Below are positions 42,615 through 51,791 of a stretch of DNA of 64,000 nucleotides, in pieces; the first letter of the stretch is position 1; each line of letters opens with the position of its first letter. A program made the translations under genes and the position numbers. The notes under the pieces are model-generated. The model worked only from the letters and a program-made list of their open reading frames with translations, did not search any database and had not been told where the DNA came from. Source of the stretch: Magnetospirillum molischianum DSM 120 (GTDB taxonomy: Bacteria; Pseudomonadota; Alphaproteobacteria; Rhodospirillales; Magnetospirillaceae); NCBI RefSeq assembly GCF_000294655.1, contig NZ_CAHP01000014.1:329801-393800 (forward strand), written 5' to 3'.

Positions 42615-44708
42615 TCAAGCGCCGCTCGGGCTTGTCGCGGCATCCACACGCGGAGTACCGCGCACGGTGGCGAGGAACCCGCCAACCTCGTCGTGAAGCT
42701 GCTCGGCCGGAGCGGCCAGATCCTGAGCGGCCCACATCACTCCGATGGCGGCACCGCAATAGCGGGCAGCAGATTGGGTAACAGAGACGATCCCCTCGGT
42801 GACGACCTTGGTGTCGAGGATAACATCCTCGACACACTGGCCGATGCGCGAGGTCGCCTCGGCCTGACGGCCGACAGCGGTCGAGATCTGGCGGGCGATA
42901 TCGTCCATCCGACGGATCGCAACGCCGATACCGTCGATAGCGGCGACAGTATCGGCAGTAGCGGACTGGATCGCCGAGATCTGGGCGGTGATTTCGCGGG
43001 TAGAGGTAGCGGTCTGCCCCGCCAATTGCTTAACCTCGTCGGCGACAACGCCGAACCCTTTTCCGGCAGGCCCGGCGCGCTGGGCCTCGATCGCGGCGTT
43101 CAGGGCCAACATGTTGGTCCGTCCAGCGATTTCGGTGATCATCCCGACCACCCGGTCGATTCTCCCCGCCAGTTCGGCCAGACTGTGGATACGGTCGGTA
43201 CTGCGGTTCAGTTCCTCGACGGCTCCGGCAACGATTTCGGTGGCGACGGCGGCACTCTGAGCGATCTCGCCGACCGAAACGTCCATCTCCTCCACCGCTT
43301 CGACAACATGCCCGACAGCGGTGCGGGCCTGCTCGGCCGCCTCGGCCACCGCCAGCGAACCAGACCCGACCGCATCGGTTCGGGCCGCCATCCGCATCGC
43401 GGTGTCGCGGATTACCAGTGACCGGTCGGAAACCAGATCGACCGTCTGCTTTACCGCGCTTTCGAACGTATCGGCCAGCCCCAACAGATGGACTCGATTG
43501 GCGGCCTCGGCCTCGGCCCGGATCGTATCCTGCTCGGTCTGAAGCCGGACCATGGCGATGGCATTTTCCTTGAACACACCAACGGCGCGGGCCATATCGC
43601 CAATCTCGTCGCTGCGATTGGCCCCCGGTACTCCAACGGTATGATCTCCGGCGGCCAGTCGCTCCATCGCCCCTTGGATCAGCCGGATCGGCTGGGTAAC
43701 GCTGCGAGCCAACACCAAAGCCGCGACAATGAACAAAGCAGCGGATAACAGCCCGAACAACGCCACCATCCGGTTGGCGGCGTGGCGCTCGTCCTCCTGG
43801 GCGGCAATGGCCTGAGCCATCCCCTCGCGGGCGAAGGTCGCCACCTGGCCAATCGCGGGCTGCAACGCCTTGACTCCGTCGCGCACCCGGCCGATTTCGC
43901 TCTTCAGAGTCTGGCTGCCCTCGGCAAAGGCGGTCAGATCGGCGGCATAGACGACAAGAAGACGGCGAAACTCCTCGCGGGTCGTCGGCGGTAACGGCGA
44001 GGAGTCAATCGCCAGATCAAACTGAGTTGCGGCAGCACGGTGGCGCCCCAGCGCCGACGGCAGGCCGTACAGCATGAAATCGCGCTCGGCCAGTCGCATC
44101 CGCGTCATCAACAACGACAGGTCGCCGGCATTCGGCCATTCCGCCAGTTCGCGTTCGATCGCCTTGGTCGATTCGTTGAGGCGGACGCGCAAGCCGTCTT
44201 TCTCGCTAAGGCCCAATCGCCCGGCCTCGATCTCCAGCGCGGCAAATGCATCGGCCACCGTATCCAAACCGTTACGAGCCTCGGCCACCGCCTGAGCCAT
44301 CGGCCCGGTTCCGGCCAGACCGGCCATCGCATCCAGCCGTTCGCGCAGCCGGGCAACCTCGCGGCGGAACGCCTCGGCGGCGGCAAGATCTCGGTCGCGG
44401 ACGAACTGTTCCTGCATATTTTCGGCCGCCGCCGCGCCTGAGCGCATATCCGAGGCCAGATCATTGAGGCGGCGAAATCCGTCCTGAGCCAACAGCATCG
44501 TGTCGATTCGAGAACCAGCGACCTGCAACACAGTGCCAAAGGTGACCGCCGCCACCAACGCCAGCACCACCAACCCAATGAAACGAACCCGGATCGACAC
44601 CGAACCGAGCAATGGAAAATCGCCGCGATGCCAGATATCGGCCAGTCGAGAGAAAAAAACCGAGCCGGGGTGCGGCCGGGCGTCAAGCGCCAAGACGTCT
44701 TCAGTCAC
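42615..44708 (-). CDS. Methyl-accepting chemotaxis protein
   Basis: Chemoreceptor of 697 residues. An N-terminal cytoplasmic stretch of about 35 residues precedes TM1 (FIGLVVLALVAAVTFGTVL), then a helical periplasmic domain of about 280 residues, TM2 (MVALFGLLSAALFIVAALVL), HAMP (SVTQPIRLIQGAMERLAAGD), and a signalling domain with tip ITEIAGRTNMLALNAAIEAQ, then GPAGKGFGVVADEVKQLAGQ. The E-to-Q change in AAIEAQR and Met in TNMLALN are small departures from consensus. GTG 44708 is chosen because AAGGAA lies 7 nt upstream and the preceding STAS gene ends at 44731; the open frame further up lies inside that gene. Confidence 0.9.
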   Translation of the reverse strand: MTEDVLALDARPHPGSVFFSRLADIWHRGDFPLLGSVSIRVRFIGLVVLALVAAVTFGTVLQVAGSRIDTMLLAQDGFRRLNDLASDMRSGAAAAENMQEQFVRDRDLAAAEAFRREVARLRERLDAMAGLAGTGPMAQAVAEARNGLDTVADAFAALEIEAGRLGLSEKDGLRVRLNESTKAIERELAEWPNAGDLSLLMTRMRLAERDFMLYGLPSALGRHRAAATQFDLAIDSSPLPPTTREEFRRLLVVYAADLTAFAEGSQTLKSEIGRVRDGVKALQPAIGQVATFAREGMAQAIAAQEDERHAANRMVALFGLLSAALFIVAALVLARSVTQPIRLIQGAMERLAAGDHTVGVPGANRSDEIGDMARAVGVFKENAIAMVRLQTEQDTIRAEAEAANRVHLLGLADTFESAVKQTVDLVSDRSLVIRDTAMRMAARTDAVGSGSLAVAEAAEQARTAVGHVVEAVEEMDVSVGEIAQSAAVATEIVAGAVEELNRSTDRIHSLAELAGRIDRVVGMITEIAGRTNMLALNAAIEAQRAGPAGKGFGVVADEVKQLAGQTATSTREITAQISAIQSATADTVAAIDGIGVAIRRMDDIARQISTAVGRQAEATSRIGQCVEDVILDTKVVTEGIVSVTQSAARYCGAAIGVMWAAQDLAAPAEQLHDEVGGFLATVRGTPRVDAATSPSGA

Positions 44709-44730
44709 ACCAGAATTCCTTACGTTCAGG

Positions 44731-45042
44731 TCAGGCCGCCGAGTCGAAAAGATCGCCGAAACGGGCCAGGGCAAGCATCCGCTCAACCTGCCCCGTCGCT
44801 CCGGCCAGGACCACGGCTCCATCCCGGCCACGTAACACATCACGAGCATGCAGCAGCAGGCCAAGCCCGGCAGAATCGATAAAGACGATTCCGCTCAGAT
44901 CCAACATCACCAATCCGCCCTGCGCATGCGCCGCCGTTACAGCGGACAGCATCAGACGAAAGCAATCGTTCTCGGTAAAAGTCAGCCGTCCGCGCAGGAT
45001 CAAGCGCAGTCCGGTGGGTATCGTCTTGATATCGAAGTCCAT
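44731..45042 (-). CDS. STAS-domain protein (anti-sigma-factor antagonist type)
   Basis: A 103-residue single STAS domain. The strand RLILRGRLTFTEND and the signature VMLDLSGIVFIDSAGLGLLL, with Ser in the DSAG phosphorylation loop, identify it. Such proteins switch partner binding through Ser/Thr phosphorylation. It precedes a chemoreceptor gene by 23 nt on the same strand, paralleling the STAS gene that heads the che operon at 5 kb. No partner kinase or phosphatase is nearby. Confidence 0.92.
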   Translation of the reverse strand: MDFDIKTIPTGLRLILRGRLTFTENDCFRLMLSAVTAAHAQGGLVMLDLSGIVFIDSAGLGLLLHARDVLRGRDGAVVLAGATGQVERMLALARFGDLFDSAA

Positions 45043-45218
45043 GGCGCTGTCTTCCGAGGGTTATTTATCCGCCCCTCCCCCGTCCATGCGCTCCATTATC
45101 AGACCGTGGGGCCAAGACTCCAGTTGCGGTTTTATGTCACAACAGCAGCGGGATTGCGCTTCACGTCCGTGCCGCGCATCATCCGGCCCCAATCGCCACC
45201 GTTCGTCATGGAGAGACG

Positions 45219-46013
45219 ATGACCGCTTATTTCGATGCCCTGATCCTTGGCCTGATCGAGGGGCTGACCGAATTCCTGCCGATTTCCAGTACAGCTCACC
45301 TGCTGTTGATCGGCGATTTTCTCGGCTTCGAGGGACCGCCCGGCAAGACCTTTGAAATCGTCATCCAGTTAGGCTCGATTCTGGCGATCTGCGTCGTCTA
45401 TTGGGGCAAGCTGTGGTCGGTTGCGTCCAGCCTCGATCAACCGGGATCGCGCGCCTTCGTCCGCAACATCCTGATCGCCTTCCTGCCCGCCTGCATCGCC
45501 GGGGCGTTCCTGTACAAATACATCCGCCAATTGCTCGATACACCGATCGTCGCCGCCATCGCGCTGATCGTCGGCGGCTTCGTGATATTGGCCATCGAGA
45601 AGATGGTGCACACTCCACGAGTCCACACCGTCGAAGACATCTCGCCGAAGCGGGCGCTGGCAATCGGTGCCTGTCAGGTTCTGGCGATGGTTCCTGGTGT
45701 GTCACGGGCCGGGGCGACGATCATGGGATCGCTGCTGTTGGGAGTGGATCGTCGCACCGCGACCGAATTCTCGTTCTTCCTGGCCATTCCCACCATGATC
45801 GGGGCATCGGCCTATTCGATCTACAAGAATTGGTCGGCCCTGTCCTTCGATAACGCCGCATTGATCGCCGTCGGTTTCGTCGCCGCTTTCCTGGCCGCCC
45901 TGCTGGTGGTTCGCAGTCTGGTCGTCTTCGTCGGCCGCCATGGCTTCGCCCCCTTCGCGTGGTATCGCATCGCTTTTGGTGGAACGATGCTGGTGTTGCT
46001 GCTGATGCGATAA
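45219..46013 (+). CDS. uppP: Undecaprenyl-diphosphatase UppP
   Basis: Integral membrane phosphatase that recycles the lipid carrier for peptidoglycan synthesis (also called BacA). The 264 residues carry the two active-site motifs: EGLTEFLPISSTAHLLL near the N-terminus and PGVSRAGATIMGSLLLG in the middle, together with many hydrophobic helices. GGAGAG precedes the ATG. It is divergent from the STAS gene and convergent with actP, so it is monocistronic. Confidence 0.97.
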   Translation: MTAYFDALILGLIEGLTEFLPISSTAHLLLIGDFLGFEGPPGKTFEIVIQLGSILAICVVYWGKLWSVASSLDQPGSRAFVRNILIAFLPACIAGAFLYKYIRQLLDTPIVAAIALIVGGFVILAIEKMVHTPRVHTVEDISPKRALAIGACQVLAMVPGVSRAGATIMGSLLLGVDRRTATEFSFFLAIPTMIGASAYSIYKNWSALSFDNAALIAVGFVAAFLAALLVVRSLVVFVGRHGFAPFAWYRIAFGGTMLVLLLMR

Positions 46014-46045
46014 GGCACAGCCTGGAGCACCCCAAGAATCGATAA

Positions 46046-46069
46046 GGGCCGCCGGTTTCCCGGCGGCCC
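46046..46069. terminator. Bidirectional terminator between uppP and actP
   Basis: GGGCCGCCGG (46046-46055) and CCGGCGGCCC (46060-46069) form a perfect 10-bp stem with a 4-nt loop in the 79 nt between the convergent stops. The flanks are only partly T-rich. Confidence 0.75.
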
Positions 46070-46092
46070 CATTCGTTTGATCGCGTTTTCGA

Positions 46093-47781
46093 TCAGTGAG
46101 CAGCGGCACCTTCGGCACCCAGCCCGGTCTCGGACCGGATTGACTGAGCTTCGAAAGCGGCGCGCTCCTTGGCGGCACGCGGGCTGTTGTCCAGGACCGA
46201 GAACAGCCAAGTGAAGAAGAACGCCGCCGGCATCGAGAAGATGGCCGGATAGGCATAGGGGACAATCGGCTCGGCATAGCCGAAGCTCTGCACCCACACC
46301 GCCTTGCTGAGCACCACCAGCACGACCGAGGTGACCAAGCCGATGGTTCCACCGATCACGGCGCCGCGCGTGGTCAGGCCGCTCCAGAACATCGACATCA
46401 CCAGAACCGGGAAATTCGCCGACGCCGCCACCGAGAAAGTGAGGGCGACGATGAACGCCACATTCTGCTTCTCAAAAACGATGCCGAGCAGCACCGCGAT
46501 CACACCAAGCCCCAGGCTGGCATAGCGCGACACGGTGACTTCCTTGCCCTCGGTGGTCTTGCCGTGCATGAAGACGCTGGCATAGAGATCGTGCGAAATC
46601 GCCGAGGCTCCGGCCAGGGTCAGTCCCGAGACCACGGCAAGAATCGTGGCGAAAGCCACCGCCGAGATGAAGCCAAGGAACAAGTCGCCGCCGATGGCGT
46701 GGGCAAGATGGATCGCAGCCATATTGTTGCCGCCACGGAGATTGAGGCCGCCCTTGACGACATCCAGATAGGCCGGATTGGTCGCGACCAAGCAGATGGC
46801 GCCAAAGCCGATGATGAAGGTCAGAATATAGAAGTAGCCGATGAAGCCCGTGGCGTAGAACACCGACTTGCGGGCTTCACGCGCATCGGGAACCGTAAAG
46901 AAGCGCATCAGGATATGCGGCAGACCGGCGGTACCGAACATCAGGGCGATACCGAGTGAAACCGCATCGATTGGATTACTGACCAGCGTGCCGGGCGACA
47001 TGATCGCCTCATGCTTGGGATGGACTTCGATCGCCCGAGCGAACAATTGCTCGAACGAGAAGCCGAACTGGTACATCACGCCAAAGGCAATGACGGTCGC
47101 GCCAGACAGAAGCAGACCCGCCTTGATGATCTGAACCCAAGTGGTCGCGACCATGCCGCCGAAGGTGACGTAAATCATCATCAGCGCGCCAACGATGATC
47201 ACGGCGTAGATGTATTCCATCCCGAACAACAGCTTGATCAGCTGACCGGCTCCGACCATCTGGCCGATCAGATAGAAGATCACCACCACCAGGGAACCCG
47301 TCGCGGCAAAGGTGCGAACCGGAGTCCGCCCCAGACGATACGAAGCAACGTCGGCGAAGGTGTACTTGCCCAGATTGCGCAGACGTTCGGCAATCAGGAA
47401 CAGGATGATCGGCCAGCCGACCAGCCAACCAACCGAAAAGATCAGCCCGTCATAGCCCGAGCCGTAGACCAGGGCCGAAATACCCAGGAACGACGCCGCC
47501 GACATGTAATCGCCAGCAATCGCCAATCCGTTCTGAAACCCGGTGATCCCACCGCCAGCGGCGTAGAAATCGGCGGCGGTCTTGGTCCGCTTTGCCGCCC
47601 AATAGGTGATCGCCAGAGTCCCGGCGACGAAAAGCAGGAACATCACGATGGCGTGCCAGTTGGTCGCCTGCTGCGCGGCCTGTCCCAAATCGGCCCCGGC
47701 GGCCATCGCCGCGGTTCCAGTGGCGAGCAACGTGCCGAAAGCGGCAAGCGCGCCCGCGAGAGCGGTCATGGTCGTCCTCAT
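46093..47781 (-). CDS. actP: Cation/acetate symporter ActP
   Basis: Sodium:solute symporter of 562 residues for uptake of acetate and related short acids. It has an Ala-rich signal-like start, about 13 membrane helices, and the family features [31 protein letters not shown], of which [12 protein letters not shown] is diagnostic, [16 protein letters not shown] and [19 protein letters not shown]. Length is normal. Its ATG shares one base with the stop of the DUF485 gene (TGATG), so the two are coupled, as in many proteobacteria. Acetate uptake fits photoheterotrophic growth. Confidence 0.95.
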   Translation of the reverse strand: MRTTMTALAGALAAFGTLLATGTAAMAAGADLGQAAQQATNWHAIVMFLLFVAGTLAITYWAAKRTKTAADFYAAGGGITGFQNGLAIAGDYMSAASFLGISALVYGSGYDGLIFSVGWLVGWPIILFLIAERLRNLGKYTFADVASYRLGRTPVRTFAATGSLVVVIFYLIGQMVGAGQLIKLLFGMEYIYAVIIVGALMMIYVTFGGMVATTWVQIIKAGLLLSGATVIAFGVMYQFGFSFEQLFARAIEVHPKHEAIMSPGTLVSNPIDAVSLGIALMFGTAGLPHILMRFFTVPDAREARKSVFYATGFIGYFYILTFIIGFGAICLVATNPAYLDVVKGGLNLRGGNNMAAIHLAHAIGGDLFLGFISAVAFATILAVVSGLTLAGASAISHDLYASVFMHGKTTEGKEVTVSRYASLGLGVIAVLLGIVFEKQNVAFIVALTFSVAASANFPVLVMSMFWSGLTTRGAVIGGTIGLVTSVVLVVLSKAVWVQSFGYAEPIVPYAYPAIFSMPAAFFFTWLFSVLDNSPRAAKERAAFEAQSIRSETGLGAEGAAAH

Positions 47782-48104
47782 CAGCGCGATTCCTCAATGA
47801 TCTGGCGGTTAAGCTCGTCGAATTCGCCATTTGCGCGATAGACGTAGATGCCGGTCAGAATGACGGCACCCAGGATCACGCCGACGCCGAGCGGAAAGCC
47901 GATGGTCGTGTTGATGCCAACACCCAGAGGAGTCGCAAGCAACGCCTTGTTGAAGGCGATAAGAGCGATAAAACCGAAATACATAACAAGGACAATCACA
48001 GACAAGGTCCAGGCGAACCTCGTTCTCTTGCTGACCAGCTCACGGAACTTGGGATTGTTCCGGATCTTCTCAGCACTTGCTAAATTTTGTGCTGTATTGC
48101 TCAA
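47781..48104 (-). CDS. DUF485 membrane protein (YjcH-like)
   Basis: A 107-residue partner of ActP-type symporters with two membrane helices ([18 protein letters not shown] and [21 protein letters not shown]) separated by a short loop, and the family start [15 protein letters not shown]. No credible ATG is near the family's usual start. I choose TTG 48104 because GGAGGG lies 4 nt upstream and the resulting length fits; an ATG 33 codons before the hydrophobic core (48149) and a longer frame to 48203 lack ribosome sites. The role of DUF485 is not established; it always travels with actP. Confidence 0.88.
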   Translation of the reverse strand: MSNTAQNLASAEKIRNNPKFRELVSKRTRFAWTLSVIVLVMYFGFIALIAFNKALLATPLGVGINTTIGFPLGVGVILGAVILTGIYVYRANGEFDELNRQIIEESR

Positions 48105-48586
48105 TTTACCCTCCACTATTCGTCGCGCCACCGCAGCGGCTGCGATCATTGTTTGTATTTTCCGGTCTTGGCGCCGGTTTTGATCCTCGTCTCTGTCGCG
48201 CACTTGCCACGTATATGCATGGCCGTCATGCGCTCAGGGCTTATCTGAGGTGCTATTCCTAGTTAACACTCGACAATGGTGACGTCAACAGCATGCGAAG
48301 GCATTGCATTAATAAGCTCCGTCATACTTGAGCCGGACAGGTATTCGTACGAATCTCTTCAGCGCCGACATACAGTATACATACAGATAGGCATTAGTTT
48401 TTGCTTCACTCTGCAAATCGCTTTTTAGCCATCGGCACAGGAAACACCATCACAAGATCACGGAATGCGAGTACATGACGCATACTGTTCAGGCATATTC
48501 TATGCGTGATCCTGTATACGAAACTGGCCAATCTTGGGAACAAAGAAATCCGTTGAAAAATCCCGAATGGCCACTATCGTGAGCAC
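48105..48586. promoter_or_regulatory. Divergent promoter region between DUF485-actP and the CBS/DUF294 gene
   Basis: About 480 bp without a gene and less GC-rich than its surroundings. It holds a perfect 12-bp palindrome ATTCGTACGAAT at 48343-48354, and a 5-bp inverted repeat GCATA-TTC-TATGC at 48493-48505. Repeated ATACAG/GTATAC words lie between 48370 and 48390. The size and the symmetric sites suggest that both transcription units are regulated here. No FNR or other known operator was recognised. Confidence 0.5.
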
Positions 48587-50029
48587 ATGGTGGAGGATCT
48601 TGCCCCTCTCGCACGGATCGACAGCTTCCCGTATCGCCATCGCATCCGCGAGGTGATGAGCAGTCCGGTTTTGACCGCGCCCGCCTCTCTTTCCCTCTCC
48701 GAAGCGATACAGCGGATGTATGCGGCGAAGGTCTCGTCGATTGTCATCGTCAATGAGACCGGGTGTACCGCAGGCATCTTCACCGAACGTGATTTGCTGC
48801 GGATTTTATCGACCTCCGGCCCGGCTGGACTTGAATCGACCCTGGGGGAGACGATGACCCGCTCGGTCGCCTCGGTCCCGGTAGACGCCTTCGTCTATGT
48901 CGCCCTGGCCAGAATGGCGCGAAGCGGGCTGCGACATCTGGTGGTGGTTGATCCAGAATCCCACCCGCTTGGAATGATCACCGGCAGTGCGCTGTTGAAG
49001 GTCAGAGCAACCGAGGCCCTCGTGCTGGGGGATTCGGTCGAATCCGCCCGCGATGCCGACGAAATGGGTGCGATCGTCGCCAACCTCCCTCGTCTGGCCT
49101 CGGGCCTGCTGGCTGAAGGGGTTCCGGCACACAATATCGCATCGGTCATTGCCTTGGTGCTGCGAGACCTCACCGCCCGTGCCGCCGAGCTAGCGGTTCT
49201 GTCGATGCAGGATGACGGGTGGGGAACCGCACCGGCCCGCTATACCGTTCTGGTGCTGGGTTCAGCCGGGCGAGGCGAAAGCTTGCTGGCCTTCGACCAG
49301 GATAACGCCCTGGTCCACGATGGCCGCCCCGCCGACGATTCCTGGTTTGCCGAATTGGGACGTCGCCTGAATGCGACCCTCGCCGCGGCCGGGATCCCGC
49401 TCTGCAACGGCAAGGTGATGGCGGGCGAACCCGGCTGGCGCAAGAGCCTTGACGAATGGCGCGAGGAGATCGGACGCTGGGTCTACTCGGTCGAGAACCA
49501 GACCGTGATGTATTGCGACATCTTCTTCGATTTCCAGCCCGTGTGGGGCGACCGCGCCCTGGCAGAGGATCTGCGAACGATGGCGATCGAGACCGCCTCC
49601 CGTTCCGGCTTCTTCATGCGCTACCTCGCCCAGAACGTCGCGGCCATGGACGGATCGATCGGGATGTTCGGCACCCTCGTTACCGTCAACGGACGCCTTA
49701 ACCTCAAAAAATTCGGACTGCTCCCCCTGGTCAGCGCGGCCCGCCTCCGTGCCATCCGGGAACACCTGCCCCAGACGGGAACAGATGAGCGCTTCATCGC
49801 TCTCCATGCCGCCGGAGTCCTGCATCCGGACGATCTGCGCGACTTCATTGAAGTCCGTGAAATTTTGCTGCGGACGATGCTCGAACAGCAATTGACCGAT
49901 ATCGGGATCGGAATTGCTCCGTCTCCCCGTATTGAGCCAAAATGTTTCGACAAGCGCACCCGCACTCGGCTGCGCTGGGCCTTGAAACGATTACAGACAC
50001 TTAAATTCGTCTGCGGTGTCGGGGGCTGA
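48587..50029 (+). CDS. CBS-pair protein with DUF294 nucleotidyltransferase-like domain
   Basis: A 480-residue cytoplasmic protein. Two CBS domains (about 20-75 and 80-140: VMSSPVLTAPASLSLSEAIQ; TMTRSVASVPVDAFVYVAL) usually bind adenine nucleotides. The nucleotidyltransferase-like domain follows with GSAGRGESLLAFDQDNALV at about 225-243, keeping the GS and DxD features of the fold, then a helical DUF294 C-terminal domain. Genes of this type commonly accompany actP/DUF485 and are proposed to regulate acetate uptake or c-di-nucleotide signalling; here it is divergent from that pair, which fits. The ribosome site is weak (GTGAGC). The enzymatic activity is unproven. Confidence 0.88.
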   Translation: MVEDLAPLARIDSFPYRHRIREVMSSPVLTAPASLSLSEAIQRMYAAKVSSIVIVNETGCTAGIFTERDLLRILSTSGPAGLESTLGETMTRSVASVPVDAFVYVALARMARSGLRHLVVVDPESHPLGMITGSALLKVRATEALVLGDSVESARDADEMGAIVANLPRLASGLLAEGVPAHNIASVIALVLRDLTARAAELAVLSMQDDGWGTAPARYTVLVLGSAGRGESLLAFDQDNALVHDGRPADDSWFAELGRRLNATLAAAGIPLCNGKVMAGEPGWRKSLDEWREEIGRWVYSVENQTVMYCDIFFDFQPVWGDRALAEDLRTMAIETASRSGFFMRYLAQNVAAMDGSIGMFGTLVTVNGRLNLKKFGLLPLVSAARLRAIREHLPQTGTDERFIALHAAGVLHPDDLRDFIEVREILLRTMLEQQLTDIGIGIAPSPRIEPKCFDKRTRTRLRWALKRLQTLKFVCGVGG

Positions 50030-50055
50030 GGCCCACCCCCGACACATCCAATCCG

Positions 50056-50391
50056 TCATCCGTTCTTAGAAGCGATCCCATGCGCCGTCAGATGCTGCAC
50101 CAACTCTCCGTTGGCCGCCATCTCGCGGATGATATCGCAGCCACCGACAAACTCACCCTTGACATAAAGCTGCGGGATGGTCGGCCAGTTGGTGAATTGC
50201 TTGATTGCTTCACGCAGGCTGGGATCGACCAGCACGTCGATTCCCTTGAACGTAACCCCCAGACCCGACAGAACCTGAACCACCGCAGCGGAGAAACCAC
50301 ATTGCGGGAACATCGGGGTGCCCTTCATGTACAGCACCACGTCGTTCTCGGTGATGTCCTGGCGGATACGGTCGAAGACAGGATTGTTCAT
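50056..50391 (-). CDS. grxD: Monothiol glutaredoxin GrxD
   Basis: Glutathione-dependent [2Fe-2S] carrier of 111 residues. The active site is CGFS with Cys31 (MFPQCGFSAAV), with the following WPTIPQLYVKGEFVGGCDII. It delivers or senses Fe-S clusters, usually with BolA, whose gene often lies just upstream; here the upstream region is non-coding. Convergent with the CBS/DUF294 gene. Confidence 0.96.
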   Translation of the reverse strand: MNNPVFDRIRQDITENDVVLYMKGTPMFPQCGFSAAVVQVLSGLGVTFKGIDVLVDPSLREAIKQFTNWPTIPQLYVKGEFVGGCDIIREMAANGELVQHLTAHGIASKNG

Positions 50392-51038
50392 GGCGGCGCA
50401 CGTCCTAGGCTTTGTTTCTGGAACCTTTAAAATTTACCCCCGATAGCGAACCGGCACAACCCCCTTGCCGGCCCCTACCCTCTCCGCACCTCACATACTG
50501 GGCAACCCTGGATTTGACCCGTTAGCCGGTATCTAGCCGCCATTGCGACGGGGCGGCGAAGTTCGCGGTCAATTCATTGGCCGGTTGCTATCACACCGTG
50601 TCTCGGTGATCGGGGCGAATCGCTGAGCCCACGATGCGCCGGGCGAGAGGGCTCCACCGCCTGGACTTCGCTCGCACAAGCTCGCTGGGCCTCAATGACC
50701 CAGCCAGATCCCGCCCCCCCTAGCCGAGGATGGTATCGGGTACGTCTTCGGAATTCAGTCAATCTTCACATTGTGGTCGCGCATTGCGCGCCTCGCCCAG
50801 AAAATATCTAATACCAAAATATCCCATAAATTAAATAAGGATATTTAACCGCATAATTAATAATGAATTAGGCCACACTTCAATTTAATACAAATACGAT
50901 ACACACATAACCTTGATATACAGACACACCTCACCATCTGTGTTCTGAGCAGAAAAGTTGAGTGGACGCGAGGGCATCGTCTCTTGCCTCGCCCTCACAA
51001 CGTTCTGGAGGTCGATCTTCTATGCATGAGGTGCCGCC
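50392..51038. other. Long non-coding stretch with an AT-rich island
   Basis: About 650 bp in which I find no credible gene. The first 400 bp are GC-rich with short hairpins (CACCG/CGGTG near 50597-50611, GCTGGG/CCCAGC near 50683-50704). A 62-residue minus-strand frame (50574-50762) matches nothing recognised; it may be chance or a remnant. From about 50800 to 50925 the sequence becomes strikingly AT-rich and contains an 8-bp inverted repeat AAATATCC/GGATATTT (50817-50824 and 50839-50846). This may be a promoter region, a nucleoid-protein site, or a trace of foreign DNA. Confidence 0.45.
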
Positions 51039-51314
51039 ATGACTTGGCTGAACCATCAGATAAGCAGCGGCTTTGCGGTCGAGCTGATTGTTGCCCTGAT
51101 GTTGGTCGAAGGGCTTGCCTTGGTTTGGTGGCATGGGCGGACTGGACAAGGCCCAGCACCGACGGACTTTGCCGCCACTTTGGTGTCGGGTGTGTGCTTG
51201 ATGATGGCATTACGCTCTGGCTTGGTCGGCGATGGTCCAACGTGGATCGGGGGATGGTTGATCGCAGCCCTTATCGCCCATTTGACCGATCTTGTTCGTC
51301 GCTGGCGGAGCTAG
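51039..51314 (+). CDS. Small membrane protein of unknown function
   Basis: A 91-residue hydrophobic protein with probably three membrane helices: FAVELIVALMLVEGLALVWW, FAATLVSGVCLMMALRSGLVG and TWIGGWLIAALIAHLTDLV, ending in the basic tail RRWRS. GAGGTG lies upstream of the ATG. I do not recognise the family. It is convergent with the puf operon and lies next to the AT-rich island, so a photosynthesis link is possible but unsupported. Codon use looks like that of its neighbours. Confidence 0.7.
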   Translation: MTWLNHQISSGFAVELIVALMLVEGLALVWWHGRTGQGPAPTDFAATLVSGVCLMMALRSGLVGDGPTWIGGWLIAALIAHLTDLVRRWRS

Positions 51315-51627
51315 AACCTAATGCGACGGTTGCCTTCTCACCCTGATCCAAGACATCAGAACGCCTCCAGTCCTGGGGGATCTATGCCGTTATTAATGGT
51401 TCCACCCGCCCATCTGAGATGGCCTCCCAATTGCTTTAGAATCGCGGCATCGACGCCAGCAGATCAAACCTCCGAGAGAACGGAGGGTCTCCGACACAGC
51501 GTCTCGATGAGAGGAATAGGGAGTTACGAAGAAACCGACATTGAACCGATCGCGGATAACGATATCGGTTCAAACGGAACGCTGTCGAAATGCGCTTTGT
51601 TCGGTAATTTAATTCCCAAAAACACTT

Positions 51628-51663
51628 CGGCGCGGAGGCGGGGTCATCCCGCTCTCCGCGCCG
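51628..51663 (-). terminator. Terminator of the puf operon
   Basis: On the minus strand CGGCGCGGAG and CTCCGCGCCG pair, extended inside by GCGGG/CCCGC, and are followed by AAGTGTTTTT. It lies about 130 nt after the pufC stop. Confidence 0.75.
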
Positions 51664-51753
51664 ATAATGTTTTGGTCTTCAGTTCTCTTCGTCTCGACCT
51701 AACCAAAGGCTATCAACGGAGCCAAACTGAAACGGAGCCTCGGCCCCACCCAC

Positions 51754-51781
51754 GCCGACAGATGAAAACTCATCTGCCGGC
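51754..51781 (-). other. 3' hairpin just after pufC
   Basis: GCCGGCAGATGA and TCATCTGTCGGC form a 12-bp stem (one G-T pair) with a 4-nt loop, 11 nt after the pufC stop. Without a T-run it probably protects the mRNA end. Confidence 0.6.
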
Positions 51782-51791
51782 CTGGGGTCTA

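Larger units (their letters stand above)
51315..51791. other. Intergenic region downstream of pufC with strong inverted repeats
   Basis: About 480 bp without a gene. It holds the pufC 3' hairpin and terminator described separately, and a perfect 10-bp inverted repeat TTGAACCGAT/ATCGGTTCAA (51541-51550 and 51564-51573, 13-nt spacer). The last has no T-run on either strand and may be a protein-binding site or a hairpin that ends transcripts of the small membrane protein. Confidence 0.5.

Noticed and set aside
50574..50762. 62-codon minus-strand frame and nearby hairpins considered as a small RNA or gene remnant
   Set aside because: No SRP RNA, tmRNA, RNase P or 6S hallmark was found, and the peptide matches nothing recognised; kept only as part of the non-coding region.
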